Both the position numbers and the translations under genes were made by a program. A stretch of DNA of 64,000 nucleotides from Prinia subflava. Its lineage: Eukaryota > Chordata > Aves > Passeriformes > Cisticolidae. Positions 24,201-35,512 of this stretch are shown here, in pieces (within the stretch, counting starts at the first letter, position 1; every line of letters starts with the position of its first letter). Below the pieces are notes generated by a model that was not told where the DNA came from, made no database searches, and saw only the letters and a list, made by a program, of their open reading frames with translations. The DNA lies in assembly GCF_021018805.1 (NCBI RefSeq), contig NC_086283.1, positions 24,941,287 through 25,005,286 on the forward strand. The letters run 5' to 3'.

Positions 24201-27200
24201 CTCTCTGATAACTGAGGGCTGATGGTAACACAGAAGTACTGTAATAATAATGGGAAAAGTCTCATTTCAGTCTTTGCTTATGCAGCTTTCTAGAAAAAAT
24301 AGATACAGGGCAATCTATGTCCTTAAGAGTTAAATGGGAATTTGCAAAGGGTTTTTTTCTCCTCTATTTTGAACTCTGTTTAAAGAGACATGCAGATTTA
24401 GCTGAGGTTTGCAGCATTTGCATCTTTTGGAGATAATGCCAAGAATTATCTTCCATTCCCCCATTTACCCTCTTCCTGCAGTTACAGTTATTTATGGAGG
24501 AGGTTGTGTTTTGAAGGCAATATGGAGCATGTTTGTTGCTTAGAATAGAAGTCATATAACTCGTTTGGTTTGGGCTTTCATTTTCTGTGTTAGACGGTTT
24601 GCAGCCCAGATGTGCTCCTTGCTGTGCATTAGCTGCTGTTTGGTCCGGGCATTGCCATGGTGCTCATTGCTGTGAGCTGTAGGACAAATATTTTTACAAT
24701 GTATTGCCAGTAAGAAAATAAACCCGTAATTCCAAACCCTGGCAATTTGAAGCCTTTGGCTGATGCCAGCTGTGAGGGAGGCAGTGCTGCTATTTCAGAT
24801 ATGGTTACAATTGATACGGTGCTCTTGAAGCAGTCCTTTGTTGTTGAGCCCTGTTGCAGTCTTACATTGGCCTCTACATGCCAACCACCGTATTTTTTCT
24901 CCAGGATATCCTGGACATGAGTAGAGATGTGGTTTGGCCAATTTGGATGGAGCATTGAGCAACGTGCTCTAGTAGAAGGCAGGAATCCACGGCGAGGAGG
25001 TTGGAACCAGATGATCCTTAAGCTCCCTTCCAGCCCAAACCGTTTTCTGTGATTTTGTGGTTGTGCAAACAGCTGAGTTGATTTAGTGTCACTTTTAAAA
25101 GGGTGTTGTTTCATTTTGACACTAATGATCTCTAATAATCTTCACTGGATTTTTAGATGAGCCAGTTGAACCTGCTAACACAGCAGAAACCTATTTACCT
25201 GTTTTGATTGATTCATTAACAAATCAACAAGTAGAAAGTCTCCTTGAGCTGAAGAGCTGAAAGTTTGGGGAGGAGTCTAATAGATATTAAAGTCATCAGC
25301 AATGAAAGAACTGAGGGTCAGCGGTTTCACAGGTCTGCATGAAACAGATTGTGCATCTTGCTGCATCTTTTTGCTCATAGAACCTGTTGGAAGTTTGGAT
25401 TTTTTTTTTCCTTTTTTTTAAGGACATTTTTTCCCATTTTTTGCTAAGGGATGATAATGAGACGTCTTAAGAGAGGCAAAAGAAGTGGCCTCAGTGGGGT
25501 GAAGGGGTGCAGCTGGATGCAGCCCCTTAGCTGGGGGCTTTTCTTTTTTGAAAGGACAGAGATTCTTCAACATTTTTGCTGGGGGATGAGGAGCTGGGCT
25601 CAGCTGCCAGTGCTCTCTTGCTCTTGGGATCACAGGCTGTGGTCTCTGTGGAAAGAATTCGCCACCACTGAGGAGTCTCCTCTCCACCTATTTTCTCCTG
25701 TTGTGAGTGTGGCTCTGCTCATGGGAGCTCCAATTGCACTGGGACCTTATTAACACCTGACCTTACTGGAAGGGACCCTCACCATCTACTCAGGTCCTCA
25801 GGGAAAACCTGTGACCCCAGGCTCCCTTCCCCTCTGAGGCAGCCTCTCCCAGCCGTGTTTGGGAGCCGGGCTGCCACTGCCCAGCCCCGCCGCTCCTCTG
25901 CCTCTGCTCTGGGTTTTCCCTGCACTGTAACCCCACACCCGCTGCCTGTCCCGCGGCTCCTGCTACAGCTGAGGAGTTTCTGATACATTTCCTTTGCCAC
26001 CCCGGGGGGTGCCCGTCTCTGCCGTCCCAGCTCACTCCGAGGTCCCTGCTGCAGCCCATTTGGCCATCCAGAGGGGCACTGACACCGGCTGTCCCTGGGG
26101 ATTTGCAGAGGAAGCCGCTTTCCTCTCCCTCCCGCCGGCCCGCCCGCCATCACGGCCTGAGGGCGACGCGGCCGCGCTCGCGCCACAGCGCCCCCTGCAG
26201 GCCCGGGGGCTCAGGGCAGGGCCGTGCCCGGCCGGGAGCCAGCAGCGCCCCCTGCCGGCTGTGCCCGGAACTGCACCGGGGGAAGGGGCCCCGCCCACAG
26301 AGGCTGTCCCTGCGTTTGTGTTCTGCTCCTCCGTGCTGCCGCTGCTGGGGCTGGTTTGCCTTGTTTTCCATCTACAGACCAGTAAAGAACTGTTGCTCCT
26401 TTCCCCGCACCTTTGCCTGAAAGCCCCGTTATTCTGGAGTTATAATAATTTGGTGGGAAAGGGGCCACATTTTCTGTTCCAAGGGAGGTTCCTGTCTTCC
26501 TTGCCAGACACCTGTCTTTCAAACCCTGACAAACCTAATCTATATGTTTGTTTGATTTCTTTGCCCTCTCATTAGTGCCAATATTTATTATTTTTTATAT
26601 GTGAGTGGTTACAGCATTCTTTGGCCATAACAAAGGTTTTTGTTTTGTATTCGGTTTACAGTTAACTAAAAGGCATCCTCCTAGCCCAACAAAAGATGGT
26701 CAATAAAGTGTGTGATAAAAGGGTGAAGCCATTTTCTCACACAAACATACTCAAAATGGAAAATCATGAGCTACTTGGGCTTGATGTGGTGTCGCTGCTT
26801 TTAATAGCCATTTATGGCTTTGTTTTGGTAGGTTTTTCTTCTGCTCCTTAAATCATCCAAACTCATCTCACTGCCTTTTGGTTGTGTCTTCAAATGTGCT
26901 TCGTTCTGTTGGGCATGCCCTCATGTGCACACACACAGAAAGGTGAAGGTCAGATCTGTAATGCCTGTTTATACAGCTGTAGTATAAACATGCTTATTTT
27001 GCATTATCCGTGAAGACCTAGGATAATTTTCCCCCATGTTGTACTTATTTCTTGATCTCTATGTAGCCTTTGCTAATGACTGTAGGTCACAAGGGTAGCA
27101 GTACTTTTTCTTTGTGAGTTCCGACTGAGTCTGAGAAAGAAAAAGCAAAGTTGAGGCTTCTCACATAGTCAGACACTGATTTCCTTTGTTTTTGAGCTGT

Positions 27201-30200
27201 AGTCTTTCTGAAGGGCTGTAATATATCCATCCTTACACTGGCAGGAGTTCCTGTATATCTGAGATGGTATGACAAATGTTTTGGTTTTCTCCTCCCCCCA
27301 TCTAAACCCAGGTATGGAGTAAGAATCCCTTCCGTGTGATGGATGCGCAATTGAATGAGGAAATGCGCCTCAGAGTGAGAAGTGAATGCAAGAATGACAA
27401 CACCAGTGAGCCCAGCTCCTGGGTGGAGACCTCCCTTCTGCCAGAAGGTAACACCAGCAGCAGCCAGACCCCTCTTGGCCTAAGAAGACATGGCTTTTTC
27501 TCTGTTCTTTTAACAAGAAATCATAAAGTGTATCATAGAGAAATGCTAGACATGAGGGCTGGTTTTATTGATAGAGCTTAAACAGAATGATTATACCACC
27601 TTTAAACACAGCTGGGGTCTTTTGATGCTTTAAGTCTTCTGGACAAGCTTGTAAAATTGAGGTGCTCTTCCAAAAGAGCAGTGTGGTTCCTTTTAGTTCC
27701 CTTCTTCCTGCTGTGTGATAGTTGTGGGATAAGAGATAGCTTAGACCCCATTAAGCCTGCTGCCTTTATGACCAACATCTGAGTCAGTTTATTTTGTATG
27801 ATTCTTGTGTATAAACAGAAGTCCATAAAATAACCCTACAATTGTCCATTTAGGAGGAAGGAATGTAACAAATTTAACAACTTGTTGAATAAATAAGTTA
27901 AGTAATTGTAATAGGGTTCTCTCTTTTTCAAAAAAGATGAGTGAGGCATAGCAAAATGAATACAAAGTATAGCAAAATGAATAGAGAAAAAGTATCCTTT
28001 GTTTCTTGGCACGCAGAAGTAAGGGGTCCACAGCAAAATTGTTAGGAAGCAGATTTTGAAGAGTAGTGTATTTTGCTGAATGCTTGAAGTTTGGATGTAC
28101 AGCAAAGTCTGTCTAAACCCAGGAGCCTGACTTGATGTGGATGAAAACCACATGTGGTTGGGGCAATCTGAAGGACCTTATCAAGCCTGAGTGTGTGTCT
28201 GCCAGAAGGGTTCTGAAAAATCAGGGAAGCAGAAAAATCAGGAAAATCAGATCATTAGGACAGCTTGTACTAAACAGGCTGAGGCTTTTAGAAGTCTGTT
28301 TGCAGATGAGAGCTGTGTTTAACATGCATTTAGTTTTCCTGTTCATGAAGATGTTGCTACTTGTTACAAGGAAAAAGTATCTAATTCGGTGTGACACAGT
28401 AATACAGTGTAAAGAACTCATATAGAAATGCATGACTGAATGTGAAAGATTTTATTCCACAATTGGTCTGCCAATTAGTACTCATTTGTATTGATGTGAC
28501 TTGAGTTTCCAAATGTTAAATTTTAATGTCGAAAGTTATATGGGTGTCAATTAAAAAGTCAGCTTATCTAGTGTTGTTTTTGTCAATATTTAAGATTCAG
28601 AGGTATTTCCATATTCAGCAACCAATATCAAGCAAATAATACTGTATCTGGAGAATATAAAAATAGTCAGCCTTCAATTATCATTGACACAGATGACTGT
28701 AACGGCATTTAGCTTTGTTACAGTTTTCCCCTGTAATTACCAGCTACTTTGACTTACTTTTAAAGTACCTGTAGATTAATAGAAATAAATATTTTCCTGA
28801 CTCAATACCTTGTCCCTGGCATCCGGTAACTCTAAGTAGCAATTCACCCATGGTGAACACTGGGATTGCTGTTGTGATTGGCTTGCCTCTAGAAGCTACT
28901 CTGCTGAGATTTCAGCCATTGCAAGCTCTAAACAACTGGAATTCATAATTTGCTGTGCTGAACAGGCAGTGTAGTCTGAGAGGTAACCAGCCCATTTCTG
29001 CTTTCCAGTTTCAGTTATGTAAAATGAAATGTTTTACTTCTGGAAACAATGGAGAAAACTTGGACAAAATAAATCACAGAGAACATTTCCAACTTGCCTT
29101 GCAGGTATTCCGGGTACTGCTGCTGTTGACTTGAGCTGTGTTTGGCACAATTTGGAGTACATGGCTTGTACCTGGCGTCCTGGGAAGAATGCAAGCAGTG
29201 ACACCAATTACACTTTGTTCTACTGGTTCGTAGGAGATTTGCATTCCCAGCTCTAAAGTGCTCCAGGACTAATCTTTAGTTTTGCATGACACATTCCACT
29301 TGTCTCCTTCCTGTTGCTTTGAAAGTTCCCAGGGCATTGTGTCCAAGTTACTGCTCAGTCCCATCCAACTTCATCACTGAAAGGGCCAGAAGCTGCTACA
29401 GCCAAGACTTTTTGGGAAGCTGTTACAGCTATTTTGTATCTGCCTCTGTAGACTGTATTAACCTAGCTGCTATTGCTTTCTGTATTTTTCTAATTGGGCA
29501 CTTGATTCAAAGAAGGAATAATTAAGAAGTAAGCTAAACCAATGTATTAATTGCTTTCTTTGCAGTCCAACAAAATGGGCTGTTTAAGTTAGGATCACTC
29601 ACTAATGTATGTGTCAGTCCATAAACCATTGGGAAGTGGTATGAAAGCATTAATAACTTTTAGTAGTACTTCTGCTCGCATCTTCAGTGTTGTAAATAAC
29701 TGATTCACCTCTAAAGCTATGAAGAACATCTTTTTATCATCATCATCCCCGCTGGCTAGTGGACAGCCATAAATGGTGTCTTGTTCCAAAGGAACAGGCT
29801 TGTGTTAGCCAGCTCTTGGCATTGATAGCTGTACATGATAATCTATGCATACTTCTGTACCTTGATGGGGCTTGTGAAACGCCAGATTGCATTAGCTTCT
29901 GTAGAAATAGTGGAATAGTTTTAAATCAGCTTTCTGTCTTATTTGAGCTAACTACAAAAACTTTTTGCTCTTCTCCAGTGACAGTCTCGCACACCAGCTG
30001 CTCAATTCAGGGCATTTGGGGAACAAACAGCAGAAAACTTGCTGTTTTTGTTAAATGTTGTGGAGACTATTTGTTCCCTGTCTAGACCGCTACTCAAACT
30101 TTTTCTTTGTTACAAGAACAGGACCAATGCAGGGTTGAAGATCTGAATTTCTGGGTATAGGGATACTTACTGGAATAATGCTTTAGATTTGAGCTATACA

Positions 30201-33200
30201 TTTTCAACCTGCCCTTAATTTTAATGGAAGATGTAGCTGCAGTGACTTTGAAGTGTTTCAATTCATGCTGCTTTTAAAGAATAATAATTTTTAGATTTTA
30301 AAACCAAAAACTAAGAAAACACTTCAATTTTAGACTAAAAGATACATTTTCCACAATGAGATGGGGTTTTTCATTTTTTTTTGCCTTGGGATGGAAAGCT
30401 ACTGGTATATTTTTGTTGAGGCTTGGGCAGCAAAGAGAAGCAAGGAAGAAGTTTGTCTTCCTAACTTGTCTGTTATTGGAAGGGAGTACTGACATTGTGA
30501 AAAGCAGGTAAATAGGTGAAACTCAACTGTCTCAAGAGCTGCGAAATTTGAGGCAGAGCTAAAGGAGATTGATCAACTCATTCTATCACAGAGGTGAAAT
30601 TCTGTTGACAAGAAGTGGTCCAAAATAGTTTGTTTTCTAAATATTTTTTTATTCATTAGAATTGTTCCCCTGTGTGGAAAATGTGAACCAAAGCTGACAG
30701 CAGTTGTTCTCTTTGATAGAAAGCAAACCTGCCTCTCTTTCTACTCCTTGGCACTCTTCATAAAAACAATTCTCTTTCTAAAGCTTGAGATAAATTGGAG
30801 GCTGCTTACTTTTCTTAGCTTAACTTTTTTATGTGCTATAGCATAGCTTTAATGCAATATAAGTCTTTAGAACTTGCAACACACATTTATGAGCAAGCCT
30901 TCCCCTTGCTGTCCCTTTCTTCTGAAGTTTACAAGAATAATTTTGTTCCTCTAGGTTTGATGGCTTAGAAAACCCTAAGAAGTGTAGCAACTCCTCTGTA
31001 AACCAAGGAATCTTTGAATGCATTTTCAGTCTTACCTTCCCAAAAGTCACCAGTAATTACCCTGCTATAAGTGTTTTGATTAGAGGTGATTCTGAAGAAA
31101 TTATGCCTGTGTGTGCAAGCAAAAATCCTACCACCCTTGGTAAGTTTAACACCAGATCATAAAAATATAAATAAAATAAGAAGTTTGGTAGTATATTGTT
31201 GTGTTTGAGAGACCTTCACCTCATTAAGTGTGGATGAGACAATGAGATTAGATGTTCCCTTCTTCTACTGATCTTTGATTTGAAGTTTTACAGACAACAG
31301 TTTGTTTTCTGTGGGGTGGATATCTGGGTGGGAGGGGGGAGGAGGAATTTTCTGTTAACTTCTAGTCTTATTCTTTAGCTGGATTTACTCCTTTTTTGAC
31401 TTACTGGTGCTAACTTTTTCCTCTTTTTAATGTGGTGTAAGTGTAATATTCTGTAATACAGGACTGAAAAATTTTTGTAAGCAGTGAAATGGACTTTTGA
31501 ACTAATTATTCCATTTTGCATTTCAGTAAAACCTGCCACACCAAGACAATTGTCAGTGTCAAAGACTAATGATAGAATTGACTTAAAATGGAGTGAATCA
31601 GAAACTTTTCCAAAAAATTGTTTACAGTATGAAGTCAAATGTTGCAATGATGATTTGGACACTGGTCGTATAATTCTGGTAAGTTTTCATTACTATTTTT
31701 TTTCCTGTGAACCTTCTGTAATATTTGCAGTTGAAAATGAGCAGTTGCATGTGAATGGGCCAGGTGCCAGAGCTGGAAATGTTGTGTGAATGTAGGATTT
31801 TTCTCTCATACCATAGAGTTATGTAAGTAAAAGCTGTGCATCAAAATTCATGCAAGTCTTATGAATCCTTCCCATGATTTGTTAGGGCAATTTGTTAGTT
31901 TGTGACAACAGTCTGATGAAGAAGGATATACTAAACTATGGACTACAGGAATTGGTGCCTGCATGCTTCTCAGGCATATTGGCTTTAGTGTCTTGGTGTT
32001 GGGTTTTCCTGCAGTTGGTCTGTGTGGTCATGTGGCAGCTTTGGTCTTGAATGCTGTGACCTGATTGCCCTAAAGAAAAATCGGCTGCTGGTGCACACAA
32101 GAGCAGAGAATCTCATACAGAAAAGCAAGGGGATAAAGACTGAGAATGGAGGGGAAGAAAGAGGTGTGCACTCTCAGATACACTGATTTTAGTGAACATA
32201 TAAAAAGCATTGAGTTCAGCATCTGGATGGACTCGTGCTGTATGTCCATAGCCAAACTGAATGTGCTGTTTGATCAGAATGGTAAAAACAGCATGTTAAA
32301 TTTTGAAGTGAGTGGCAGTCTTCTCCTGTGGAGCATATTTAGTAATTTATTCTACCCCAAATTCAAATGCTAGCAATATTCCCCAGGAAACTGGCATTTT
32401 GGACAAAAAATAAGTGCAGTTATATCCTATCTAGTGTGTGCTCTTCTCTGTAGAGGCATCACAGAACACTTTGGTATGGTCAAAGTTATGCTGCCCTGAC
32501 AAGAAGGGAAGGCAGGATAAATCAAAGATGTTTCTCAGAAGAAGGAAAAAAATATTAATAAAGGCACTGTTCCAAATGCTAAATCTTAGTTTAATCATTG
32601 ATGCCAAATGCTGCATGATAGATGTAGCAGGGAATAAGATTAAATCTTAGCTTTGGAATGTACATTTAGGCCCTCTGTGCTTGTTAAATGCTACTATGTC
32701 CTACTTTTAATGAGGTTTCATAGTCATAAAAAGGTCTTCCATCAAAACATTCAGAATACATTAACTGCACAATGTAAATAGACTTGGAAGTGACTGAGAA
32801 TATGTTGGTAATTGAACAAAGCAAATTGCCTTTTCTTTTTTGCCCTAGTCTGAAATGAATTCTGTGTCAATTGATGGTATTGACGCTAATAGCAAATACA
32901 CCTTCAAAGTGAGAGCAAAACCAAAGTGGGACTGCTACAACAGTGATTTCCATAGTGACTGGAGTGAAGAGAAGAGCATTGGTGAGAGCACTTGTCCCTG
33001 CATTGTGTTGCACTTTACTCTTCATCTGTAAGGCATTTAATATCTTTTTGTCTGCTAAAGAAATGGGAGTCAAAGATCATCTTATGTACCGATTTAATTT
33101 TGGGTGAAAAGAGGGCAGAAGAGCTCTAGTCCTTCAGCAGCACCAGCAATCCTAGCCTATATTGCTGCTGTATATATGTTGACAGTGATGCCATTTGTGT

Positions 33201-35212
33201 AGCTATACAATGTCCAATGTAGCCGATTTTTCAGCCCTGAGCCTTTCTCATTTGCATCTCCTTGCCAAACACATCAGCATTATAATCCCATCTTTGAAAA
33301 GCAAGCCCGTCCTTGCCTACAAAAGTGCTAGTGTACTTGAAAAAGCACTGAGTCTATGAACAAATTGAAGAATTAACCATTTTGTTGTCATTATTCCTAA
33401 AAAGCCTCTCAAAACATCCGTAAATTTCTACAATTTCTGCTTTCCAGGTGAGAAGAGGGACTCCACAGTCTATGTTGTTCTAATAATTACCATTCCATTA
33501 GTAGTGGCAGTATCTACAATAGTTCTACTAGTTTATCTAAAAAGGTAAGTAATGATCTCCCTACATTTGCTTGTTTTTGTCAAGAGTGAAAGTTATTTAG
33601 AATCAGTCTGTGTCAATGTTTCCCCTTCCTTTTGTTTCGGGGAGTGAAAATAAGAAATGGGTGCAGCTGCACAGAGAATGAAGGCTGGCAAGTGATGGAT
33701 GACAAAGCTGACTCCACAAATTTTCTTGACTGTACCCAAACATGATTTTGACATTTTAAAATGATTTTATGATTTTTAATGATTTTTTAGATTAATATAT
33801 CTTTCATCTAAATATTTTCTCTTTAACTTCATGAAGGCTGAAGATATTAATTCTTCCACCAATTCCAGACCCTAGAGAAATTCTTAAGCGCATGTTTGGA
33901 GAGCAGAACGAGGATTCTCAGGTTTGTAAGAAGCTCTTGGGCCAACAAATCTATTGAACTGGGATCTCTAGCCTTGCAGCTTTCTTTTTCCTATGTCTGC
34001 CTTAGAACTAACTGTGTGTAAGTAAGTATATTGTATGAAGATTAAGTATTTACAATACTAGGAATTGTTCAGAAGCAATTACCCAAAACTTAGATTCCAT
34101 TCCCTCCCCACCCCCCCCCACCAAACTGTATGTACTTTTCTTAGTTAGATTAGTAGAATTGTGTAATTCTGTTACTCTGCTGCTAGTCTCCTAAATTTGT
34201 TTCAGGTTGGGATTTTTTGGAGGCAATTTTCTGATTGTCAGGCTTCTTTTGCTGCGTGGGTTTTGGTTTGAGGACTTTTGTTCATTTGTTTTTGTAACTC
34301 CATTAAGTGACTTCTATTGAACATTCATATCTTAGTCTGCTACTTAATCATGTTTATGATGCTGAAAGAAGCTATTTGTGTTTGACTTCCAGAAACTAAC
34401 ATTTTTAGCACTCTCACATTTATTATCATAGTCTGTTAGCTAGGAAGTAAATCAGACATATAGCTTCTTGTTGGCAAAAGAACAAAAACAGCTGTAGTTG
34501 TTTCAGGTGTTGGTTGATGAAAACTTGCAGTGGTGCCTTATTTTGAGGAAAATAAACATGATACCCATTAAGGAATCTTATTTCTAAATAAATGTCTCTC
34601 AATAGCCCTTTATAAAAATCCTAAGAGGAGCACACTGACAAGCCCTAATGCAAACCTTGACATGAGGTGCTGCATATTGTTCTCCCGGATGGGACTCTCG
34701 GCCACGAGAGCCATAGCTGTGGTAGCTGTCACACTTTGCTGTGCTTTCGCAAGCATTTTGTTACTGCCCCAAGTAATTTTCACTGTGTGCTCAGTGAAAA
34801 CTCTGCAAATGTGTACTTGCTGCATCCTCCTGCCCGAACTTCACCCATTGGCTGTATTTGGAAGCACCCTTAAGGTGGGGACCAACCTTCAGTTCCTCAT
34901 CTCCAGAGTACATCTCTTCTGTCAGCCAGGCCTATGCCATGGCTCTGAAAAGCACCATTTGTTGCCCAGCTACCTTGGCTTTTCACCATAATACAGGGTA
35001 TATGTTGTGGAACTGGGGTCTGTCTTACTGGGTTGAAAAAGCAGCACTTGCCACGAGGAAATACTGTTAAAAATGTTGTTCCTCTCTTTCAGAGCTCTGC
35101 AAAGGATGATCCCATGAATGGTTTTGACAGGTTAATTATAGAAGAAGAAATTAATTCTCTAATTTTAACAGAAACTTCAGAGAGCACTAGTACTGAAAAA
35201 GAAAACAGGTAG
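20722..35212 (+). CDS. IL13RA1: IL13RA1, interleukin-13 receptor alpha 1 chain, complete
   Basis: Type I cytokine receptor subunit that binds IL-13 and pairs with IL4RA to form the type II IL-4/IL-13 receptor, signalling by JAKs to STAT6. Exons: 20722-20803, 23851-24008, 27312-27447, 29105-29225, 30955-31139, 31527-31678, 32849-32981, 33448-33544, 33837-33921, 35093-35212; 422 residues (human about 427). Residues 1-27 form a signal peptide. Exons 2-7 make the fibronectin-III ectodomain, with LNWTWNPPENISSSC, CVWHNLEYMACTW and TNYTLFYW matching the family. The WSXWS position reads HSDWS (313-317). Residues about 330-352 are a single membrane helix. Box1 LPPIPDP lies at 361-367. The 68-residue tail has no tyrosine, unlike the human chain. 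ATG context gccATGG is good. It follows DOCK11, as in human. Confidence 0.95.
23851..24008 (+). CDS. IL13RA1: IL13RA1 exon 2
   Basis: 158 nt, phase 1 in and 0 out, with CTLNWTWNPPENISSSCNLE, the first ectodomain module. N-glycosylation sequons NYS, NWT and NIS are present. The acceptor is ttcttccag and the donor gtgagt. Confidence 0.94.
24880..25062 (+). mobile_element. CR1 LINE 3' fragment
   Basis: The 3' portion matches the avian CR1 end: ctctagtagaaggc, then ggaggttggaaccagatgat, ccttaagctcccttccagcc and a tttctgtgatttt tail. It lies in IL13RA1 intron 2 in the sense orientation. The left boundary is uncertain. Confidence 0.8.
26187..26201 (-). promoter_or_regulatory. CTCF-like motif 1
   Basis: AGCGCCCCCTGCAGG matches 14 of 15 positions of the reverse-complement CTCF core consensus. 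Occupancy is unknown. Confidence 0.55.
26244..26258 (-). promoter_or_regulatory. CTCF-like motif 2
   Basis: AGCGCCCCCTGCCGG matches 14 of 15 positions of the same consensus, same orientation, 57 bp from motif 1. Confidence 0.55.
27312..27447 (+). CDS. IL13RA1: IL13RA1 exon 3
   Basis: 136 nt, phase 0 in and 1 out, completing domain 1: MDAQLNEEMRLRVRSECKND and a LLPEG end. The donor is G|gtaaca. Confidence 0.92.
29105..29225 (+). CDS. IL13RA1: IL13RA1 exon 4
   Basis: 121 nt, phase 1 in and 2 out, carrying LSCVWHNLEYMACTWRPGKN and TNYTLFYW. This is the cytokine-binding domain 2 with its disulfide-forming cysteines. The donor is TG|gttcgt. Confidence 0.95.
30955..31139 (+). CDS. IL13RA1: IL13RA1 exon 5
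   Basis: 185 nt, phase 2 in and 1 out. It includes KKCSNSSVNQGIFECIFSLT, the second cysteine pair of domain 2. The acceptor is ttcctctag. Confidence 0.93.
31527..31678 (+). CDS. IL13RA1: IL13RA1 exon 6
   Basis: 152 nt, phase 1 in and 0 out. It starts domain 3 with VKPATPRQLSVSKTNDRIDL and KWSESETFPKNCLQYEV. Confidence 0.94.
32849..32981 (+). CDS. IL13RA1: IL13RA1 exon 7 (WSXWS-equivalent)
   Basis: 133 nt, phase 0 in and 1 out. It contains YTFKVRAKPKWDCYNSDF followed by HSDWSEE where mammals have WSNWSQE; the first Trp codon is replaced by CAT. Confidence 0.93.
33448..33544 (+). CDS. IL13RA1: IL13RA1 exon 8 (transmembrane)
   Basis: 97 nt, phase 1 in and 2 out. It encodes the hydrophobic helix VYVVLIITIPLVVAVSTIVL and a short LVYLKR stop-transfer end. 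Confidence 0.95.
33837..33921 (+). CDS. IL13RA1: IL13RA1 exon 9 (Box1)
   Basis: 85 nt, phase 2 in and 0 out. It encodes LKILILPPIPDPREILKRMF; the proline-rich Box1 is the expected JAK (TYK2) docking site. Confidence 0.95.
35093..35212 (+). CDS. IL13RA1: IL13RA1 exon 10 (tail and stop)
   Basis: 39 codons plus TAG: SSAKDDPMNGFDRLIIEEEI then a Ser/Thr/Glu-rich end. It has no tyrosine. The acceptor is ctctctttcag. Confidence 0.9.
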   Translation, partial: SSAKDDPMNGFDRLIIEEEINSLILTETSESTSTEKENR

Positions 35213-35438
35213 AATCTGCTTGATCAGTGAAAGAGGAGGAAGCTGATTCCTGCTCCCATACCTCAGTGACTCTAGATGTGAAGAGGCCTGTGGGACATTG
35301 GCCGGCTCTGACCTCACTGGCTCCTTCTCTGGTGCACAGAAGATGCATCACTAGCAGTGGCTGTTCTTCCATGTCTGCCAGAAATACTCATCTGAGTTCA
35401 GTCAAGATGAGCATGTTTGTAATTCCATGTGACTGCAC

Positions 35439-35512
35439 TGTGGATTCCCTGTTGTGGCTTCAGCCAGCTCTGCCCTGTGGATTCCCTGTCTTGGCTTCAG
35501 CCGGCTCTGCCC
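35439..35512 (+). repeat. 37-bp tandem duplication (two copies)
   Basis: Copies 35439-35475 and 35476-35512 both start tgtggattccctgt and end ggctctgccc or agctctgccc. They differ at only a few bases, indicating a recent local duplication in the likely IL13RA1 3' UTR. Confidence 0.9.

Larger units (their letters stand above)
25780..26330. promoter_or_regulatory. Intronic CpG island with two CTCF-like motifs
   Basis: A GC-rich, CpG-dense block in IL13RA1 intron 2, flanked by AT-rich sequence. It contains two near-consensus CTCF core sites in the same orientation (26187-26201 and 26244-26258). It could be an insulator, enhancer or alternative promoter; no coding exon is recognised. Confidence 0.6.

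Noticed and set aside
25779..26575. Overlapping open frames in the intronic GC-rich block
   Set aside because: GC-driven absence of stops on several frames; no splice sites in phase with IL13RA1 and no recognisable protein.
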